A DNA stretch of 64,000 bases, from assembly GCA_036571765.1 (NCBI GenBank), contig BROE01000020.1:10257461-10321460 (forward strand). Direction: 5' to 3'. Positions 39,101 to 54,100 of the stretch are shown here, in pieces. The notes beneath the pieces are model-generated. The model was not told where the DNA came from and did no database searches. It was given only the letters and a program-made list of their open reading frames with translations. The position numbers were made by a program, and so were the translations under genes. How positions within the stretch are numbered: the first letter of the stretch is position 1; every line of letters begins with the position of its first letter. The stretch is from Plecoglossus altivelis. Its lineage: Eukaryota; Chordata; Actinopteri; Osmeriformes; Plecoglossidae.

Positions 39101-42100
39101 GCTGAATTGTTCTCCAAAAAGCTATGAGATTTTTTGTCTAATGTGCACCTTTTTGGGTCTATAGCAGAACATATTGACGGACATACATGGAAAAGTAAGG
39201 GCATTTTGTTCCTGTAAAAAAAGTCCTCTAAAAAAACATGGAGAAAACCAATAGACGATACTAAACTGTTATAATCAGAAAAATAAGATGTCCAGTGCAA
39301 GTACAATTGTGCTGTAATTATTTAACGTAGAAAGTGTTGTTGCACCAGGTTATCAAACAACTTATAGTTAAGCTGTATTGATTTATGTTCACAATTACAA
39401 AAAACTGGACAAACAGCTGAACCGTTACTTTGCATTTAGTCTTTTTTATATCCTGAGATTTCTCAGTCCTACTGCTGCTGTTGTGAACAACTCTTGCAAT
39501 GCATCCATAAACAGGATACCATTAGGTCTACTGAGCACTTACTGTACATCAATGTCTTCAATAAGGTGAAAATAATGAATGTATTTCTTCTGAATTTGCC
39601 TGCTCTTGTATAGCCTTATTTTGACTCTATTGAAGCAGCAAACAATTTAGTGCAATCTTTTCATAATTCATATCAATAATGATAATCTTAATATGACATT
39701 GTGAGAGGCTCTCACAAGGTATAAGAACAGTCACCAAACATATACACAATCATCTACCTGAGACCTTGTTATATTGTCCTATGACAAGTTGAAATGTAAG
39801 ACTATATTTATAATGACTACCTCTGACATAAATACAGTGAAATGGTGGGGAATTCTATACTGTAGGGAATGTATTGGTAAAACACAATTGTAAATACGTT
39901 CAGAATATCTTAAAGTCATTGCGACATTGGAGAGCAATGTTAAATCTCTTTGCCCCGCTCCATGTTTGTGTACTGTGGCCATGAATGACATTGAATAGTC
40001 AGACCTAGGTTGTCATGCATGTCAGATGGTCTGGTGTGATGTTAAGCTGTGGTTCTAACAGAGATGATCTCTCTTCAGGCAGTTTGTCAATGGAAGGGTG
40101 AACATTGACCTCCTGTCCTTCCAATGGCTGAGCAGCTTGAGGTGTGCCTGCTGGTGTCTGGCCAGCTGAGCCAGTGCTCCTGGGTGTGCTTCGTAGCCCA
40201 GTGGCCCCACAGGGCTCTGTCCATGTGGACCTCCTGAGCTGTACAGCTTTCCCCACTTCATTAAAATGTGTTGATTACAAGCGTAAGGTGTGTTAGCCTC
40301 ATGCCTGCTCTGTCAAAGGAGACAACCAGACGGCATGCGCTTTTTAAGGACGATCCCCATTTTACTTAGAACTGATATTGAGCAGGGTATCATATAATCA
40401 CACACTTTATACTGTATAGATGCATTTGAATGATTAAATCAAATACCTCCACAACCAAATAGATTCTCTCTGGGTCTCTCTGTTCCATTAAGGGTTTCAT
40501 TAGCACATACATCTGTCAGATGACAGTCTTAAGAAGGACTCAGCTATTATCAGAAACATCTAACACTGTCTTGGTAACCTGGTGCCTGACTCTCCAGGTG
40601 CTCTCACCTGCTCCTCAGGAGAAGCAATTATTCTTTGTATGGCAGGATGAAGGAGGGGGTGTCCCCTGACATCCACAGAGCCAAGCCCTTGCTAATTGAG
40701 GACATTCGTGATTCAGACCCAATGCAAGGAGCTGATCTCTCTTCTCTCCTCCCTTCTCCTCTGCTTTTCTCTCCTCTCCTTCCCTCTCATTGCTGTGCTT
40801 TTCGCTATGGTTTCATTTTGCTTTGTCAACACTTTTCTTTTGATATGCATATCAATAAATGTTTTATTCATGCAATCTAGGAAATCAGGCTTGTTAGCCT
40901 CATGGCTCTTCAGTATTCTCTACCATGATTCACTGTGTGTGGGTACACAATTTCAAAGGCAATTTTGCAATGGTGCTTGAGTCAAACGAGCTTGAGAAAT
41001 GAATGATTAATGCCATTGTCAGTCTGAGAAAAGCACTGAAAAGCTGTGCATCGTCACAATTTTAGCATTGTTTTCTGACAGATTGTAGACTTTTTAATGA
41101 GTGTGTGAGGCTAATTGAGAGGCTGAGAATGGCGGGTTCATTGATTTTCACAGCTTTTGGCAGAGACAGACACAGAGAGAGACCAGGCAAGATGATTTCT
41201 ATTGCACTGGTTTATGGTTTCTGTCCCACAAGGAAAAAGTTTACCTTTTTCTTTTCTTTTATTTAATAAGTAATAAATCCACCTGCTTAAAGTTTAATCA
41301 AGATTTCACTTTAAAACAGTCATGTAAATGTTTATAAAATCTCATTAGGCTCTAGACATAATATGCCATCTTCATAAACAGCAAGCCACTGTGACTCATA
41401 TTAGTGGTATCAGTGCTTTTGGGAGCACTGTGTGTTTGTGTGTGCAGTTGTGCATGTGTGGCTTATGATGCAATCCAATTCGGCTTTGCCAGTGCAGTGT
41501 AAAGGTGCACACAAGAGCAGAGCTGACCTGTCTAGACATGTATTTCAAACCCAAATACGAGAGCAACCACATGATTCAAAGATATTATCACTGTATTTGT
41601 AATACTTCAGTTATAGTTGCAGTAAGAGGACAATCGGTTGTGGGCTGAAAAGTCCTTGCGTGGCAATATTCTGTGGTCTTGTTTCATCATGCATCCGTAG
41701 ACATGAATACTCATCTGTCACTTCACTAGGGAGTTCAGTCTTCCCTGTGAGGACTTAGCTGACGTGTCTATCTAAATGGAAACAAAACAAGCCTCATTAT
41801 GCCAGCTCAATTCCAATAACATTGAAGTTACATTCGAATCTGAATGTGTTTCTTAATACTTATTCTTCTCATTTAAATACAGATTATGACATTTAAAATA
41901 TAATGAAATGTGATAATTTTCTTAAATTAATCTCTCTTCAGTTAAGATAATATACTACAATTGAGTCAATACGTTTCACTTTAATTGTATTCCCTCTTGA
42001 ACTGGTTAGAAACATTCAAACTTTCAGGTTATCCATGTTAGTTTAATCTCTGTGTCACAATAATACCTGCTATCAGTGTAAAAGAACAGAGGTTTCAGTT

Positions 42101-45100
42101 TGCTGGGGCTCCCTCCCATACGATGCCATACTGCATAGTTAACTAAGGTAGTTGTGGGGTGCCCTGGTAGCTCACCAGAGAGAGCTTGTGCCATATGCTG
42201 AGGCCTTGCTTGGTTGTACTGTAACTCAGTACAACATACTGCATAATTACACATACGTCAGTTTATTGTATTGAAGGTATTATTTGTGTGTGTACAGGAT
42301 GTGTATTTATGATCTTGTCCATCTTCTGACACCCCTAGAGTCTGGCTGTTATTTATCTGCTCTTCTCAAGGGAATCCTGAGTATCCCAAAACACACGTTC
42401 CCAAGACAACAGATGTGTTGATTTTCATACAGCACACCTTACATTGTCACCAGACTACCAGTCCAACTTCTAAAAGCACATAGTAACCAATGGCACTGGA
42501 CTATTTGTCAGGGTAAAAACAATAGATCACTGGAAAGGTTATCTCTATACAAATCTAAATTTTTTATGGAATCACTTAAACAATACATTGAATGATTGCA
42601 AATAGTTTTGCACAGCTTTGTTATTTATTACACAATTTAATCTGTATGCTTCCTGCTGCTAGAGAAGCTGTTCTGTTTTGGAATGGAATATAAGTGGCCT
42701 GGATATCTATTGCAGTGACAGAGTGTGTTGCTCCTGGCCATCAGCAAGACCTCTGACCCTACTCATTCCGGAATCATGTAAACTATTCTTAGTTTTGCAG
42801 CGCATGTTGCACAGAAATGCACAGTTAGTTCCGTCATATCAGTCTGAATCGTTTGTTTGTTATGCTTTATTTCTCTGGATTAAATTAAAGCATTCACCAC
42901 CCACACTAGTTTGGCAACTAGGTGTCATTTTTTGAAACTTTTCAATTATTACAATTATGTAACCATTAAATAGATCAATAGAACCAATATACATCATTCA
43001 TTAACAGATTGATAAATATTGTTAACCAATTTTGAAATATTAACTAAAACAATCATTTACAAATAATATACTTTTTGGACAATTATCAGACATTTGTACA
43101 ATTATATTAGCAATATCTTTGTCGATTAAGACTTATTTGGTTTCATTTACTTACACCATGTCAAACGGATGTGATATTTGTGGAGTTATGTGGTGCATAC
43201 ATGTACCACTCAGATGGCATCTGATCACATTCTGGGCCAAAGGTCAAATAATTCTTTTAGTAGTGTCTCTTATCCATTATTCCCATGCCTTACTGACACC
43301 AAGTCAACAGACACATTCAGTCCATTGGATTCTCAGCTTCCCATGCAGTAATGGAGACTTCCACTGTGTGCATCATTCCTCAAAGAGAATACAAACCACA
43401 AACGAATAATGCTAACCACACAACTAATTGCTTAAACGTCTGTGGGGACAGAACTACTCCAATAGCTCTTTGGTAAAATAGGATGCAAGTTGACAAAAGG
43501 CAAATGAGAAACCAACCCTGTCGGATGTTCTGTATAAATCAGGAGCTATCCTATTACCAACTAAATAGCTTTTGAAGACACAGCCCACCTCAAATAAGTC
43601 GTTCCTGTGCCGTGGTGCAGTGACAAGCTGAATTAATTGATATGTTTTGTCTGCTTGTGGTTTGCTCCCTCCAGTTTACAAGGTCTAGTCAGTTTGGCCT
43701 GTCTGACTAATTGCCTGTTTCACAAGGTTTGGTGTCCAAGTGTAAGTGGATGTGTTGTCTTTCCCTTTTGTCCTGTAGGAAGTGGTGTCCTGCAGAGCCC
43801 TGTGTTCACCAAGCAGCCTGGCAGCATAGTATTCCCTGTTGACTCCCTGGAAAAGAACCGGGAGGTGGTCTTCAGCTGTGAGGCCCAGGGAAGTCCACCT
43901 ACTCTATATAGGTGAGTACACAGGGGTAAACACCTTTTCCACAACAGGCACAAACAGTACATTTGGTATGTGCAGACCTCAAAGGGACACAATGATGGAT
44001 GGGCTCAGCATAAAAAGCAATGCATGTCTAGTTAGAGATGCTTGTGTCAAATTATACTACCACATAGCAGTTGAGTTGTGGCTCATCCCATTTAGCAGGT
44101 TCAGATATTACATTTGGTTATTTTTGGTTATTTTTTCAAATTGACTATACCTATACTCTACTGTGTGTCTGTGTGTTTGTGTAAGTTTCATTGTAAAAAA
44201 AAGCCTTATAAAGTGCATGGCTGTCTATGACAAACTCATGGAAAATAAGAGAACTCCATTAAAGATTCCAAAAACAACCGGTTTTCAAGCCGCTGAACTT
44301 CACACCACCCAAATCAAAGTAAAAGTTGGTTGGTCAGTGTCTTAAGGAGTGGATATAGCTAAACTTGGTGTCTGTGTGTCACCGACTTCATCACAGGCAC
44401 TGTGCACCATCTATAGGTCCAGGAATCTTTGTGCGTGTGCATCACAGACATCTGAATCACTGACTGCATCATTGGAACTGTGCACTAGTTACTGTAAATG
44501 GAGCAGCATATGGCACACGCGTATGAGCTAACAACCTACCCATCTTCACTCTTCCATTTCCTCCCTGCATGGCCTATTAGTCTACTAAAAGTTTAGCATG
44601 TTGTATCTCTGGCAACTATGAGGTCAAATTAAACATGTGCTCATTGACATTGCTAGGATGAGATTTAGAAAGATGGGTGCATTTAATACTTGAGCTTGAG
44701 CCAGCTTAGAGGTTGACCTAATCAGCTGTTTCCTGTCAAGGTTGCTGTATAGGCCTGTCTTCTAGTGCGGTAGCTGCCCAAGCTGTCTACCAGGGATTTC
44801 TTATCATTGGCAGCTGTAGGCTAAATCATGTTCAAAATTCATTATCTGGACATCACACAGTTGCATCTTGTGACTCGTTGACCTTAGAGATTTGCATTAA
44901 ACTGCATTCACCCACATTATATGTTTTAAAGCTAAATGTACAATAATGACTGAATATTGTGCGCACCCTGTTTATTTAGGTGTTTCGGAAGTAAAAGCAG
45001 ATGCAGAAGGATTATGGACAGGAACAGACCACCTTCCCCAAACACATGAACCAGATGGCGTAGTACAAGGCCACCGTATGCACTGCCCTTTGTGATTGCA

Positions 45101-48100
45101 TCATTGCATAGAGCATGTGCTCAGAAAATTGAACTGCGCTTCTCATATCCCCTTCTAACATGATTGGTAGAAAGATAATCACATTATCTGTAACTGTAAC
45201 ATGTACTTGGTTTATTTTATTGCTGAATTCATCAAAATACCAAAGCTAATATCAAAGCTGTTACCTTAACTCAGCCATGCGGTAATTGACATACAATAAT
45301 CATTGACAAAGCTTTATTTACTTGCATAGTATTGGAATATGTGCCAACCTCATTCACTCACATTAACACACTCCCTGTGGAGTTAGAGGCTTAACTGTTG
45401 ACCTAAAGACTAGTGGAAAAATGTGCTCTATCATAATCATCATCTCAGTCAAAGAACGCTGTAACGTCTTAATTTGAGTATGCCATTATTATCCTAAACT
45501 GATAGTCCTCCAATTTGTATTTGGAGACACGTTCACACAGTGTGCTCAAATGTGAGTATAAAACCCTATTTTATTTAGATATTTAGGGTGAACACCCTCT
45601 TGTACCATGACAATTCACTATATTAGACTTAATCCTTCTCCCTCTACTTAAAAAAAATTAAGCCTAAAAAATGGAATGATTCATTTCAGTGACAGAATAA
45701 TTTTAAGTGTTTGATATTAATATGTTTCCTTCATTGAGTCATGTTAGTGTGGGTGTGTCATTTACTCGCTCTAACCATGACTTGTAAAACAGCTGTCAAT
45801 GGCTACCTTCATCTCTTATAGAATACGTTTTGTTTGGGAAAATTCATCCAGCACAAGCTGTTGTGAAAACTGATGAGGACCACTACTCTGTGGTTTCGAT
45901 CATCTGGAGGTTCCTGTCATCTAGAGGTTCCTGTCATTCTATCATTGTTCTCTGAAATTATAAACAGCTGTTCACACTGTGTAGTTAAATATTAATGTTA
46001 GCTCTTGTTTGCCTCAACAGTATATACATTGTCTGAGTAGTCTTTAGAAACTGTAGCCTTCCTCTATGGTGTTTGATAACAAGACTCTTGAGAGAAGGGA
46101 CCCACTTCTCACAGGCTTGTGACAGTCCTGAAACCATTTTTATATAGACTACAAAAAGGCTGTATTGCATTTATACAAATTCTTCACAGCTCTTGAGCCA
46201 GTTATTGTATGGCCTTACTTCTTATTTCCTATAGATGAATAATGCATACATTATTGTGTGACAACAGTGTAGCAAAGTCAGACTTTAATCAAAGCTGCAA
46301 CAAATAGATGTAGATAATTTAGGAAACCTTTTAATACATCAGTCCGGTTTGTAATCCATATGCACAATCAATTATTCTCTTCCCTCTACAGATACAATCA
46401 AGGGCTAATCCCTCTGGAGCTCAATCATTATTTGCATTGGTCATTTTCCAATAAAGTGATTAGGAATTATCACGCATACTCATCTGTGAAATGCCTTACA
46501 TCTTTTTGTTGTAACAGGGCTGGACATCACAGATAATTAGTTAACTGTAGGCCGGTGTGTCTGTGCGTCAGGGTGTTAGGTTTGAGTTATGGGTTAATAC
46601 CTCTATAACTGGAATTTACTGCTATCGATTTTCTTCCCACGCGTGTTTTCTGTAATACGCTCTGCTCTAAGTGTATGGACGGAGAATCCACCAGTATCAT
46701 AAGTGAATTACAAACCTTGCTGATTACTTGTAACACCATGAATAATCATGTAGCATGGTATAGAATGCAAAGTACAAATTGCAGGGAGCAGCCATTAGTT
46801 TGAGTTGCTTTACAGTGATTCAGCTTCTTTTTTATGTTGTTTGACTGTGTGTCTTACTAGATGGATGGCCTACAATTATGTGTTTTCTGGGATACTGGAG
46901 TCATCTTTTCTTCATGGTGTGCTGGGCATCAATGTAGTTCTCTACTTAGTACCAGTAAATTGGGGGGGGGCTTGATTGGGTCTCCTTTTGGAGGAGGCCC
47001 TTAATCCTCTTGAATAATTGTATTCATTGAAGTTAATACATTTCTTCCTTTTCATCCATGTTTCATGTTTCATCCAAGTTTCCTTTTCATCAAAACAACT
47101 ACATGCTGAGTACTTTTACAAGCTTAAAATCTTGGATTTTGAAGTGCAGTCCACAATAGGGGATAAAGATTTTCAGGAGTGAAAACAAAAAAACAACATA
47201 ACATCTAATTTATTGTCGTTTTGTTTCTAAGGTGGAAACTGAATGGCACAGTAATCAATCCAAAATCAGGCTCTCACTACAGCCTGTCTGGAGGAAATCT
47301 CAGAATAAGCCAGCTAAACAAAGACCAAGATGCTGGAACATATCAGTGCCTCGCCACCAACTCTTTCGGGACCATCGTCAGCCGAGAGGCCAGCCTAACC
47401 TTTTCATGTAAGTCACCAATACTAATGTTTTATTCCCATTCTGATCAAACTATTACCACCCACCAATGTGAAGGGATGCAGTATTAAATATATTTCAGTG
47501 GAACTTGTGATAGTAATGTTCTGGGGACCTGATGCTCCCACTACTAAGACTCAAGGAGCTAGACATTAACCACTACTGATATTCTGCCTGAGTCATGACA
47601 CAAATACAATACCTAGGGCTATTCTCTAGCAGTTTACCCAAATGTCTTCAAAATAACAAAGATCGCCAACAGATTCAAACAAATCTTCTCAGAGGACTTC
47701 TTGACTAACAAACATATACGGTTGCTTGGGTTTGTTCAGTGGTTTTCTTGGATTAAATGTAAAAAAACAACTGAATTGACAGTGAAAAAGAGGTAGTTGC
47801 TCCAAATTGAATACTGGTTCCTAATGTTTGGAGCAAGGCCGTAGACTCTCTCCCGGGCCATTTGTTTAGTCTCCAGGCCATGCACAGAGTCACCCCTAGG
47901 TAGGAACAATCTGATTCTGTTGGGGAACTCCACTGTCAACACAGGCAGACACAGTGACAGTTCCATCAATTGTCTTGGTCTGACCTTACCAGTCTTCAGT
48001 TGTTGTCACATACTAAGGTCATACATCTGTGACCGGGTGTCATCCATCTTCGTTATTACTCTTGCTTTAGCTTAATTAACTCCACTCACTGATTGAATGG

Positions 48101-51100
48101 TGCAGGTTCAATGGAATAATTTAGAGGGCAGCTGATATTATTACAATGTTTCATGCAAGGCTCTTTGATTCTTGTCAATCTTTGACATCATACTACATCA
48201 TAATACTTTGAAAATGTACTTGTAAAAGGATGTAAGGAATGTGTATTCACTTTTCATGCTGAATGAAATTCAGCATCTATCCCTCCTAACTCAACCAGGC
48301 CACCAGATTCCCACATACCAGTATTGCATTGCTGTACATATTGTGACACAGAAATAAGCAAACCTTTCTGTGTGAGGGTGCTGCACCTCCTGTTCATATT
48401 TAAAGCACTTTAACTTGTTGTTTGTTGTTGTTGATGCTGTAGTTTGTTTGACGATTGCTGAATGGACATCTGAATTTCTGAAAGGACTGCAATATATATA
48501 TCCACAGAACATACAACTGAATGAGTTGTACATTCTACCCATGTTCAGGCTGAATTAATGAAGTACTTTATTGCCCCTCTATCACAATACACTCTATAAC
48601 AATCAAATACATTTCCTTGTGACAAAAAACGTAATGAAAATTGGCTATATAGTGATTGCAAATATGCCCTGTGCTAGTAACCTTGCAACTAAAGATAACA
48701 CCACAAAGATAAGTACCAGGGACAAAGAACATTCTTAGAAAATGTATGTTTTTACCATTTCTTTTGAATGAAGTAAATAATTGTATTGATAAGGTAAGTC
48801 TTGTCAGTAGATCTAGGCCTATAGGAAATTAGAGTAATTGTCATATGCAAATCATTGCTGTTCTCTGACAAAAGCCACATTCTTGTTCAGTAATTGAGTT
48901 CTGGGTGTTGTGAGCGTTTTAATTAAAGAGATATTGATAGTGTCTTAATCATGTTCCCTATTCATAATCTTTCCAGAGCACATTGGAGTTACGCAATATA
49001 TATTTTCATGTTTTAATCAACAACTGTATTAAATGTGTGACATGGTGTGTTTGTCAAAATGAGAAAGAAATATCTGCCCTGCTTTCGCCCAAACTGTTAT
49101 ACATTGTACCGGAACTTTCATCTTTATTTCATCCTATGTTAGTTTCGTGGATTATTCATGAGTTCCACGGGACATTTAGACTTTAGGATCTGTCAATCCT
49201 GACTGTACGGTGTGGCAGATTTTCCAACTCTGCATTCAATTCGTTTCAGTCGTATGTGTATGATACTGCATATGTCACTGGTGACGAAAAGAGCATTATT
49301 ACCAGAGTTGATATCAAGCCATGTCTAAGAAGATGGGCAACTGTATTGGTCTAGACAAATGTTGCCGTGAGGGATAGCTAGGTTATGTCACCTTAGTTAG
49401 CATTTCCCCAGAGTAACAATTGTATTTCTCTGTGAGCAGTACTCTATGTAGTCAGCAGGGTCTTCAAGGTTACTGCACGAGTGGCAGTGTTCCAGTTAAT
49501 CCAGCATTCCCCTCCCTCTACCTAACTTTTGATGGATTGTACCTCTTCTTGTGAAGAGTTTGCTCCTGTCCAGCCCACTTCCTGAAGCAAGGATAAATGA
49601 TGGATCGAGGGCCTCCTCATTCAATAAAGGCTGCCCTTGATCAGTATTTGTATTGATTCTGTATATGTGATTATGTCAAATATGGTCACTCATGATTCAT
49701 ACTGATGAATAGGTTGTATATCCAATATCTGAATCACTATCCGAATAAGTATAGTGGAGTTTGTTACTATGCTGATGTTGGAAATGAAAATCTGGGTCAA
49801 TAAAGATATGTAGTTAGTAGACCTGCAGAATGTTTACCGAGTTTTCTAGGCATATCAAGAGAATGATTTTTTGTTGATTTCCTTTCTCAAGCCCCACCAA
49901 CATTTTAGTATTTATTGGGTAGAAATTTAAACCTAAAGGATGAACATGAATAATTGATATAAATGCAAATATATCCAGAGGACTTCTCTCTATCTGCAGG
50001 GACTGTCTAGCAACCGAATAGCGAACAGTAACTTGAGGTTATGTAATGTCTTTTTAGAAACAGTACAGAAGAAATAATATTTGATAAACTTGCTAATAAT
50101 GTAGAATATTCAAAATAGACGCCACTATATTTAGTCACTAAATAGATTTTCATAGAACAAGTACCATGAAGAGGTTTTCAAATGTATTACATTTTTGATC
50201 GAACTTAGGGATGTGCGTAAGTAGCTAACCAGTCAACTTCAGTGTATAAAAAGGAGCCTGCAGTGTACTCATCTGTAGGTAACAGTCAAGAAACATCCTC
50301 TTTGGAGTTCAAGGGATGTTAAAGTGATCCCCTTGTTGGAAACCTTCAAACAATTCTCAATGTGACCGTCAAGGATAAGTACAGTAGCATGCACAGCCTG
50401 ATGTTAAGAAGGAATGTTCTCAGTAGTACAAAGCAGCAAAGTAGGAGGCATTACTGTAAAGTACTGTATAGCACACAGGGGGAACCTATTGCCAATAAAA
50501 GGTTCAAATATATTTATAGAAAAAAACAAGATACAATTAGAACTGTACTACAGTTGATCATTTTGCCTATTTTTCCCCACTTCCCTCTGCTACCCTTTCA
50601 GCTCAGCAAGACAAAGGGAGACGGTGGGTGTAATGAATCACATAGTTATGGTTGGGCAGCCTTGTTGAAGTATGATAAGTCATGCTGGCATTTAAAATGT
50701 TCATATGTCTGGAATGTGATCATCAGGGTAATCTGGATCATTGTTTGTTGTGTCATCCCAGATTTAAAATAATGGATGCTAATGGGTCTGGATAGATCAT
50801 CAGTTACTTATCCAAATGATCATTAATCATGGTTACAATTGACTTATGCAGTGTGTAGTCTGATCCGCTTTCTGTTGTAACAGTAGCTACCTGTTCTGAA
50901 GATCTTTTTCAATGTGAATACTTTTATTTTGCAATTCAATGCTGAACCACACAAGGCTGCTCTCTTTGTCACAAGTTTGATGTGAAATTATTTCAGATGG
51001 CCCTTAAAGGCTGAATGCATGCTTTCATGCTTTCTTTTGAACCAAAAAAAGCACAGCTGTGTGTGCTCAGAGGAGCATGCTTTTGGTCAAATCCTTATCT

Positions 51101-54100
51101 TTGTCCCTGCTACAGGCACCATCTGTAGCATACTACACTAAACATTCAGTTGGGCTCTTCTGGCTGTTTTGCAACAATGCTTCTTTTGCTCTTTTTTGAC
51201 TAGTGAGAGTGCTGTACTGAGATGAGTGTGGGCATGTGTTGATGTGTGTGTGTGGATGTGTATTTGTGCGTGTTGGCAATCGATTCAAATATCAAACCAG
51301 AGACAAAAATGTAACTTAGTTGGATCAGTGTTTTTTGTTATCACAACAGCTTTAATCTAAATCCAAAATGATGCCAAAAAGACACTTTAGAATTAATTCA
51401 GGACCTTAGATGTCCGATGCTCAAGTTCACTTTGTTCCATCAGACTCACAATTTCTGGGTCTCTCTCTGGCTTTTATCTCACCTACCATCCTGCCTTGAG
51501 ATGAAAGCGAGAGATGATTCCACTCAAAAGCTTTTGTTGCTATGCCATGGTTCCTGTATTGGACCAATACTCAAAAGCACACCCATGGGCCTGTGTGGCT
51601 AGGACATTTGCAAGTGCTTGATTCAAGCTGTTTGATTAACTGACCGTCAGTAGTCTAGACGGCTCAAATTCAGCCCGTACCGACCAACAATAATTACGTT
51701 AACCCACAGAATACTACACTACTGGCACTATTGCATCAGTTTACTACCTATGGGATAATGCTTCTTTTACTTGACATAAGAGCTTAGTATATCCTTTTTT
51801 GGTTTTTAGTTTCACAGCTATCTCTCAAACTGCAAAGGTGCAGTAGATACTTGTTCATGTAATTGACTCTCAACTGGCAAATCTCATAGTAATTTAAGGG
51901 AGAATTCTAAGATTTGCCTTTCTTAACAGAGCTTTGAAAAATCCAAAAGATGTTAGTAAAAGAGTGCTCCTGGGTTAAGAGAAGATTTTTGTTTTAAGGA
52001 ATAATTAAAGCCTACCTCATAATAGACTTGTCCCACAGCCAATATGACATATATTAGCTGACCTTATAGTCTTCTTCATAACTCAGTGAGCCCAGTAATG
52101 TTGCATTTAAATCTGCTCTTGGAGCAGAACTAATCAGCAATCTAGTTTCAAAGTGAGTTTGTTTCTCCTGTGCTTTAGATTTCCCATTGAGCCAACCTGC
52201 AATGAGAGCTTCCATTCCTCCATCTTTATTGAGGTGACTTGACAATATGGAGTATGTTATATATCAAGGGAAATTAGTGAGGGAAGTTAATGAATCCTTT
52301 AAAAACATGTGTGCTCTAAAATCAGCCATATCAATCTAATCAAATTAACATTGTATTTAACTGTACTTAAAACTATTCTTAATAGTTTTTTTTGTCCTTT
52401 CTGACAAAACACCTTAGAGAGCTTAGAGAGGTCAAGAGGAATTAAGATAGTTTGCTTTTCTAGTTACCATGTGCACAATGTGATCAAACTAAATGCATAT
52501 CTTTTTCATTTTAATTTAATTATTTAAATTAAATTAGTGATGGAACAGTTGGCAATGTATTCAACCACCTACTCACTCACCTGTAGTATCTCAACAAGCT
52601 CATGCATGAAGACGTGTGTTTCTGAAATACCTATACAGTGATCTGGCTACAAGAGCAAAAGGGTTCGCAAAAATGTTTTTCAACAAGTTATTGTAGTACT
52701 TCAATTGTAAATAATACATTAGTTTCAATAAAAGGGTAATTTCAGTTACTAAACTATTTGTTAATAATTGTTTTGAAATGGTGAGTGTGATAAATAAAAC
52801 ACAATGGAAATCTTATAACCACTGGGGCCATTACAATTCTTCAAGTGTGACAAAATACTCTTTACATATCAAACAACCTGTAAAGTACTATAATTTGGAA
52901 GTTCCTACTGATTTAGGCTGATTCTGTTTGTATTTTAACAATTCTCCAGGAGTATGAAGTTGTTAACAAAATGGTCCATAATTTCAGAAATCATTTAATG
53001 TCAAATGTTGTATGTAGTATGTATTTGTGTCTCTCAAAACAAATGTACAAGGTTTTGATTTAGCCTGATGCATTACCAAGGTCTATTCAGCTCCAGCAAT
53101 GATAAACGTCCATAATGAGAATTACTCTTTAAGATCCCACATCTCCTCTAAGCAAATACGAATTCTTTTTCAAGTTATATTTTGTGTTATTCACAGTGTT
53201 TTACTATAAATCTTATTGTCTTCTGATTTGTCTGTCATGTATTGACATGGTTTTGTTGGCACTGACCTGGATTTAGCTTTGATCTGAAGGGTCTAGTGCC
53301 ATATCTGTCAAGAGTTTACATTGGGTGTATTCTATTTCAGACTTGGAAAATTTCAAGATGCACAGAAGAAGCTCTGTGTTAGTGCGTGAGGGACAGGGTG
53401 TGGTTCTCCTGTGTGGACCTCCATCGCACTCCGGAGGTAAGAAAACCCCCTCATGAATATTTCTTTACAAATCTTTCCATACTTTCAACTTGTAGGCTTG
53501 TCAGACTTCACTCCAGCATCACACTTTGCCTTTGTATGGCAGATGCATCCCATGTGGTCCATTATTTCCATCTCTTGTTGAACAGTTCTTAAAAGTAACA
53601 CCAGTTTTATCGTGTTCACTTTATACAGTAGCATCCCAACTATTACAAATGAACTTTGTGGCTTTGTGGTCTATCTGGCTTTTACTTCTGGAAAATATGT
53701 TGGTTTGGGACAGTTACCCATTCAGAAACAGAAAGCATTGTGGCACATGGTGTGTAGTATTATAGCTCCTGTCTAAGTGTTAATAAACCGAGATATTGTC
53801 AGACAGATACACGGTACAGGATCAAATGATCCAAAGGATTGGATCTAACCAAATGACAGGCACAAATTTGAAGCTTGAAATCTTGTCAAATCATGCCTTG
53901 TCACCTTGTCATTGTTTGGTTGATTGCGCTGGGATTTTTACACACACATCTGGGGTTACTTGGAACAGTCATTGGGTTGAAAATACATTAATTAACTTAG
54001 CTAGTTTGGAACCGTGAATACATGGACTTCAATGCAACTGTACCTCTTCAATCCTAAACTACCAAACTTACCACTGCACAAAATCTGCTGCTTTATTAAA

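Larger units (their letters stand above)
36183..43778 (+). other. First coding-region intron of the second contactin gene
   Basis: A 7.6-kb GT-AG intron. It contains a repeat-derived-looking block (36775-37040), a GC-richer antisense open island (40005-40261) and a SINE-like fragment (42150-42235). Nothing else in it looks coding. Confidence 0.8.

Noticed and set aside
50362..50772. 136-codon + strand open frame
   Set aside because: It lies in a contactin intron, with no splice context, biased low-complexity residues and no recognisable domain. It is chance in AT-rich DNA.
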